Below, piece after piece: positions 60,700 through 64,000 of a stretch of 64,000 bases of DNA. A program made the translations under genes and the position numbers. This stretch comes from Ganoderma boninense (taxonomy: Eukaryota > Basidiomycota > Agaricomycetes > Polyporales > Polyporaceae): the NCBI GenBank assembly GCA_002900995.3, contig CM035313.1, forward strand, positions 1,178,001 to 1,242,000, read 5' to 3'. The notes beneath the pieces are model-generated. The model did no database searches, was not told the DNA's origin, and saw nothing but the letters and a program-made list of their open reading frames with translations. The stretch's first letter is position 1. The number at the start of each line of letters is the position of its first letter.

Positions 60700-62041
60700 A
60701 TGGAAGAAAACGTTCACGGAGAGGTCTCCTCCTCGTCCAGCCTAGCTCATTCTATATCCGCTTCCGCTGACCTCACTCGACTCTCCGAGCCTGAAGCGTG
60801 GTGGCGGGATCATCAGCAGTGGTTGGAGGAACGTGGCTACATGCTGCGTCCCCGCTACCACCCCGGTTGGCAGCCTTCTTGGATAACATATCCTCAGGAG
60901 CCGAAATACCAGTGTGAGGAGGATATGGACCCGCCTATCGTGCGTGACAGTTCCTCTCTCCCATTCCCTGCTGACAGCTCCTGCGGTTCAGTCCAGTTAC
61001 ATTTTGGACGCTGTTCGTATCTGGGACAACTCTCTGGTGGTGCTGAAGAAGGTCATTAGCTGGCGAAACCCCCACGAGGTCAAGATCTCGCAGTATCTTT
61101 CATTGGAAGCACTGCGCTCCGATCCTCGAAACCACTCTGTGCACATCTTAGATGTCCTTGGTGTGCCCGACGATCCGGACGTGACCATCATTGTGCTCCC
61201 TCTCCTTCGTGCCTGCGACAATCCCCGCTGGCAGACCGAAGGAGAAGTATTGTCTTTTGTCAAGCAAATTTTTGAGGTAATGTCTCTCACTCACCATCCT
61301 GAACCAATCCGACGTTCGACAGGGAATTCAATATATGCACGAGTTGCATGTAGCACACAGGTGTGTTTAGTTCGATCTTCTTCATGAATGCTAACTAAGT
61401 TGATCAGAGACTGCACGGTAGGCAACATCATGTACGATCCTCGGCCGATGTTCCCCACTATGTTCCACCCTCGGCGGCCTAGCAGGAGTCTCGACTACCA
61501 GTTTTCGCCTAAGCACTCGACACGAACGGCATGTCCTGTGCGGTACTTCTTCATCGACTTTGGTCTATCTAGGCGATATAAATCTGAGGGGGGACCCCCT
61601 CGTGAACGTCCCATACGCGGCGGAGACAAGTCTGTCCCGGAGTTCGAGACATGGAACGGTGAACTGCTCGACCCATTTCCGACAGATATATACTATCTGG
61701 GAAACGTGGTAAAGCAAACAGTTTTAGAGGTGCGTGGACACGTTGACCACTCCAATCCGTTTTAACAGTGGCTTGTCACCAAGCACTACCGCGGTATGGA
61801 GTTTTTGGCTCCCTTGGTCAAAGACATGGTCCACCCCGACCCCTCTCAGAGGCCGACGATCGATGACGTAGTACGTCGATTTGACGAGCTGCTGAAGCAT
61901 CGTCGGTTTTGGACATTGCGTTCGCGGTCGCTCCCTCTCGACGAAGAGACCATCGTAGGGTGGTATCGCAACACGCGCCACCTCTTTCGAACTGTTTGTT
62001 ACGTTGTCACCCGCAAGTCTGCGGTACCTGTTCCTGCGTAG
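60700..62041 (+). CDS. Kinase-like protein, copy 4 (HRD intact, most divergent)
   Basis: Five exons (60700-60939, 60992-61276, 61323-61360, 61408-61729, 61769-62041) give about 385 aa. After a Ser-rich start the family mark is WWRDHQQWLEERGYMLRPRYHPGW. Next come AVRIWDNSLVVLKKV, the catalytic loop HVAHRDCTVGNIMYD (HRD and Asn kept), DFG in YFFIDFGLSRRY, GGDKSVPEFE, and the end block DPSQRPTIDDV...RSRSLPLDEE. The 38-nt exon 3 and 285-nt exon 2 match copy 1 exactly in length. No P-loop is seen. It is the most divergent copy in the cluster, by eye. Confidence 0.8.
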
Positions 62042-62343
62042 TCCTGCGCGACCGTCAGGTGGCTTTGTCTGGGTCTGAGCCTTCTCCCCGATCTGCGCTT
62101 ATTCATGTACATTTCTACGGGAAGATACCTTCGAACCTATTCTCTCTCATTCTTCTTCTATCAGTAGATGACGTGCTTGCAGTGATACTGAGTTATTGTT
62201 TTCGGATAACAAGGCCCTTGTACGCTAACGCATAGGCGCCGACTCAAAGCGAGAGCGATAGCGTTCCAGCCAACAATAAAACAAGTCTTCCAGTGAGAGC
62301 AGATGACCCCTCACATTTCTCTTTACCCCCGCTTCAAGCCAGG
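62042..62343. other. Short spacer between kinase-like copies 4 and 5
   Basis: A 302-bp tandem spacer holding the 3' UTR of copy 4 and the promoter of copy 5. Nothing else is seen. Confidence 0.5.
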
Positions 62344-63759
62344 ATGCCCCCGTCTGCCGAGGATGAAGTCAAAGCTAAGCGTCACCCTCTACACGCCACT
62401 ATCATCCACGGCGGTCTCTTCGACGACGAGTTTTTCTGGCGAAATCATCAAAAATGGCTCGCAGAGTCTGGTTACATGCTGCGCCCCCGTTACCGACTCG
62501 ATTGGGAACCCTCTTGGCTCAAGTCCAAAAAGAAGCCAACCTTCTGTGAGGACGGGCAGGCTAAGTTGGTGAGTCTCCTAGTGTAACCTCTGCAGACAGT
62601 TTGCCGCCACAACGTGCCACTGACATATTATTATGACAGAATACCACCACAATGGATGCAGTTCGCACTTCGGATGGGCGAGTTGTTGTTCTCAAGCAGG
62701 TCCCGAAGTCGAGATACCCTGACGAAGAGGAGCTCAATCGCTTCTTGACCATGTCAGAACCGCAGGCGAGCGACCGCCACAATCATTCCATCCCCGTCTA
62801 CGAGATTCTCCAGTCACCTTTGGACGGCAACGTTCTTTTCTTGGTTATGCCACACTTGGTATACATCAACAGGATCAAGTTTGCTACTGTGGGGGAGGTT
62901 ATTGAGTGCATTCGGCAGCTTTTCGAGGTACGCGACGCATTGTCCCCGCGCGATAGCCCCAGCTCTCGTTGAACTTGTCTTTACACTATGACCAGGGCCT
63001 ACAATTCCTGCATCACCATCACATTGCACATTGGTGAGCGTCGCAGGTCTCTCCAAGTCCACCGGGCGCAAAACCTGATTCTTAGTGGCTCGCAGTGATA
63101 TCAAAATGAACAACCTCATGATGGACCCAATACCTGTCCTTTCCGACGTTCCTCATCCCACAGATGACGGTCGGAGTTACGACTTGAAGCGTTCTCTCAG
63201 GACTCGAACCCGCACTTCCCACCCCACCAGATACTTCTACATCGATTTCGGTCTCTCGTGGAGGCTGCCTCCCGAGGATCCGTCTCCGCGGATCTACGTG
63301 TCTCCTCCTGGAGACAAGAGTGTCCCGGAGTTCAAAGCCCCGGGACCCGGTCGTGGGCGACTCGCAGACCCTTACAAGCTCGACATTTACTGCCTGGGGA
63401 ACACCGTCCGCGAGCACTTCATGGCCGTAAGCGTAGTTCAGTTCTTATCCTGCAAACACACAGGCATCGCTGACAGTCGTGATCTACAGAAGATCTGCAG
63501 CCTTAAGTTTCTTGAGCCGGTCGTGGCGGAGATGGTGCAAAACGACCCGACCCAGAGACCGTCAATTGATGAGGCGTTCGAGCAGTTCGAGCAGCTGCGA
63601 GCGTCGCTCTCGACGCGGACCTTGCGCTCTCGTGTGGTATATCGAGACGAATTTTGGGTGGGCAGGCTGTATCGCGGCTGCCGGCACGCTCTCCGAACCG
63701 CGTTTTGGTTGGCGACTCGAACGCCTGCCCAGCCAACTCCCAACGATGCTACTGGTTAG
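62344..63759 (+). CDS. Kinase-like protein, copy 5 (HCD variant)
   Basis: Five exons (62344-62568, 62640-62927, 62996-63033, 63096-63426, 63490-63759) give about 383 aa. The family N terminus is FFWRNHQKWLAESGYMLRPRYRLDW. It continues with VRTSDGRVVVLKQV, LFLVMPHL, HHHHIAHCDIKMNNLM, DFG in YFYIDFGLSWRL, GDKSVPEFK, and the end block DPTQRPSIDEAFEQF...RSRVVYRDE. The split codon TG|T gives HCD in place of HRD. The alternative acceptor at 63085 would bring a stop after three codons, which supports the chosen site. It is closest to copy 3 although on the opposite strand. Exon 4 is 331 nt, against 319 nt in copies 1 and 3, because of a small insertion after DKSVPEF. Confidence 0.8.
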
Positions 63760-64000
63760 CTTGTACTGAAACGTAGCACACGATGTCATTGTCGACGTTC
63801 GTTGCGCCGGTTGTGGATTTTGGAGTCTGTATTCCTTGTAATCGTAATAGTGGAGTAGTGCGCAAGGAGTTACACGGCCTGGTGAAGCTGGAGCTCGCCG
63901 GTGGGGAAAACGGGGCGTATGAAAACTATGGGAAAGCTCCTCGGCCGTCTTGAGCACTGCGATGACGGCGGCAGGCGCCTATTACTCCCACCGCGTCTCA

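Larger units (their letters stand above)
53220..63759. repeat. Cluster of five kinase-like paralogues in mixed orientation
   Basis: Copies at 53220 (+), 54897 (-, broken), 56189 (-), 60700 (+) and 62344 (+) share exon layout, including a 38-nt exon 3 in every full-length copy. Copies 1 and 2 pair together, as do 3 and 5. The cluster also holds a subtilase fragment and an unrelated unknown gene. This suggests repeated local duplication and inversion. Confidence 0.8.

Noticed and set aside
1..64000. Bacterial-type features (operons, CRISPR arrays, insertion sequences, riboswitches)
   Set aside because: The genes are clearly eukaryotic with many introns. I saw no regularly spaced repeats and no prokaryotic gene organisation.
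1..64000. tRNA genes and full transposons
   Set aside because: I looked by eye for B-box-like GGTTCGANTCC with a matching acceptor stem and for reverse transcriptase, integrase or transposase motifs, and found none. A covariance and repeat search would be needed to be sure.

Overview
The window looks like nuclear DNA of a filamentous basidiomycete, probably an Agaricomycete and possibly a polypore. Genes are rich in short GT-AG introns (about 50-65 nt). Conserved eukaryotic housekeeping genes sit close together on both strands, often as divergent pairs sharing 200-500 bp. The family content fits a mushroom-forming fungus: a PalC pH-signalling protein, a drimane-type HAD/terpene-cyclase fusion, a secreted subtilisin and an expanded kinase-like family. 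I worked the gene models out by hand, checking splice phases; species assignment is inference.

Layout. 1-13,994: a 933-aa membrane protein with a 1.09-kb first intron (+), a gene-poor stretch, then a divergent pair, PalC (-) and an FBXO31-like F-box protein (+). 13,995-24,988: a gene-poor stretch, then ribosomal protein S23/uS12 (+), CDP-diacylglycerol synthase (-), DNA topoisomerase I (-) and a small complex I subunit of the NDUFB3/B12 family (+). 24,989-29,235: 4.2 kb with no supportable gene. 29,236-47,519: a dense block with a HAD-terpene cyclase (+), threonine deaminase (-), a Cti6-like PHD protein (-), VPS8 (+), COG2 (-), a membrane-anchored CPYS glutaredoxin (+) and a cupin protein (-). 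49,036-63,759: an accessory block with a secreted subtilase (+), four full-length and one broken copy of a divergent kinase-like family on both strands, an inverted 380-bp fragment of the subtilase, and an unrecognised seven-exon gene.

Most genes are unlinked housekeeping functions: endosomal and Golgi tethering (VPS8, COG2), phospholipid synthesis (CDS), isoleucine synthesis (threonine deaminase), chromatin and DNA topology (PHD protein, topoisomerase I), redox (glutaredoxin) and ambient-pH signalling (PalC). The last 15 kb differs: its gene copies, inverted orientations, truncations and a captured protease fragment point to local duplication and rearrangement. That block and the HAD-terpene cyclase are the parts most worth a second look.
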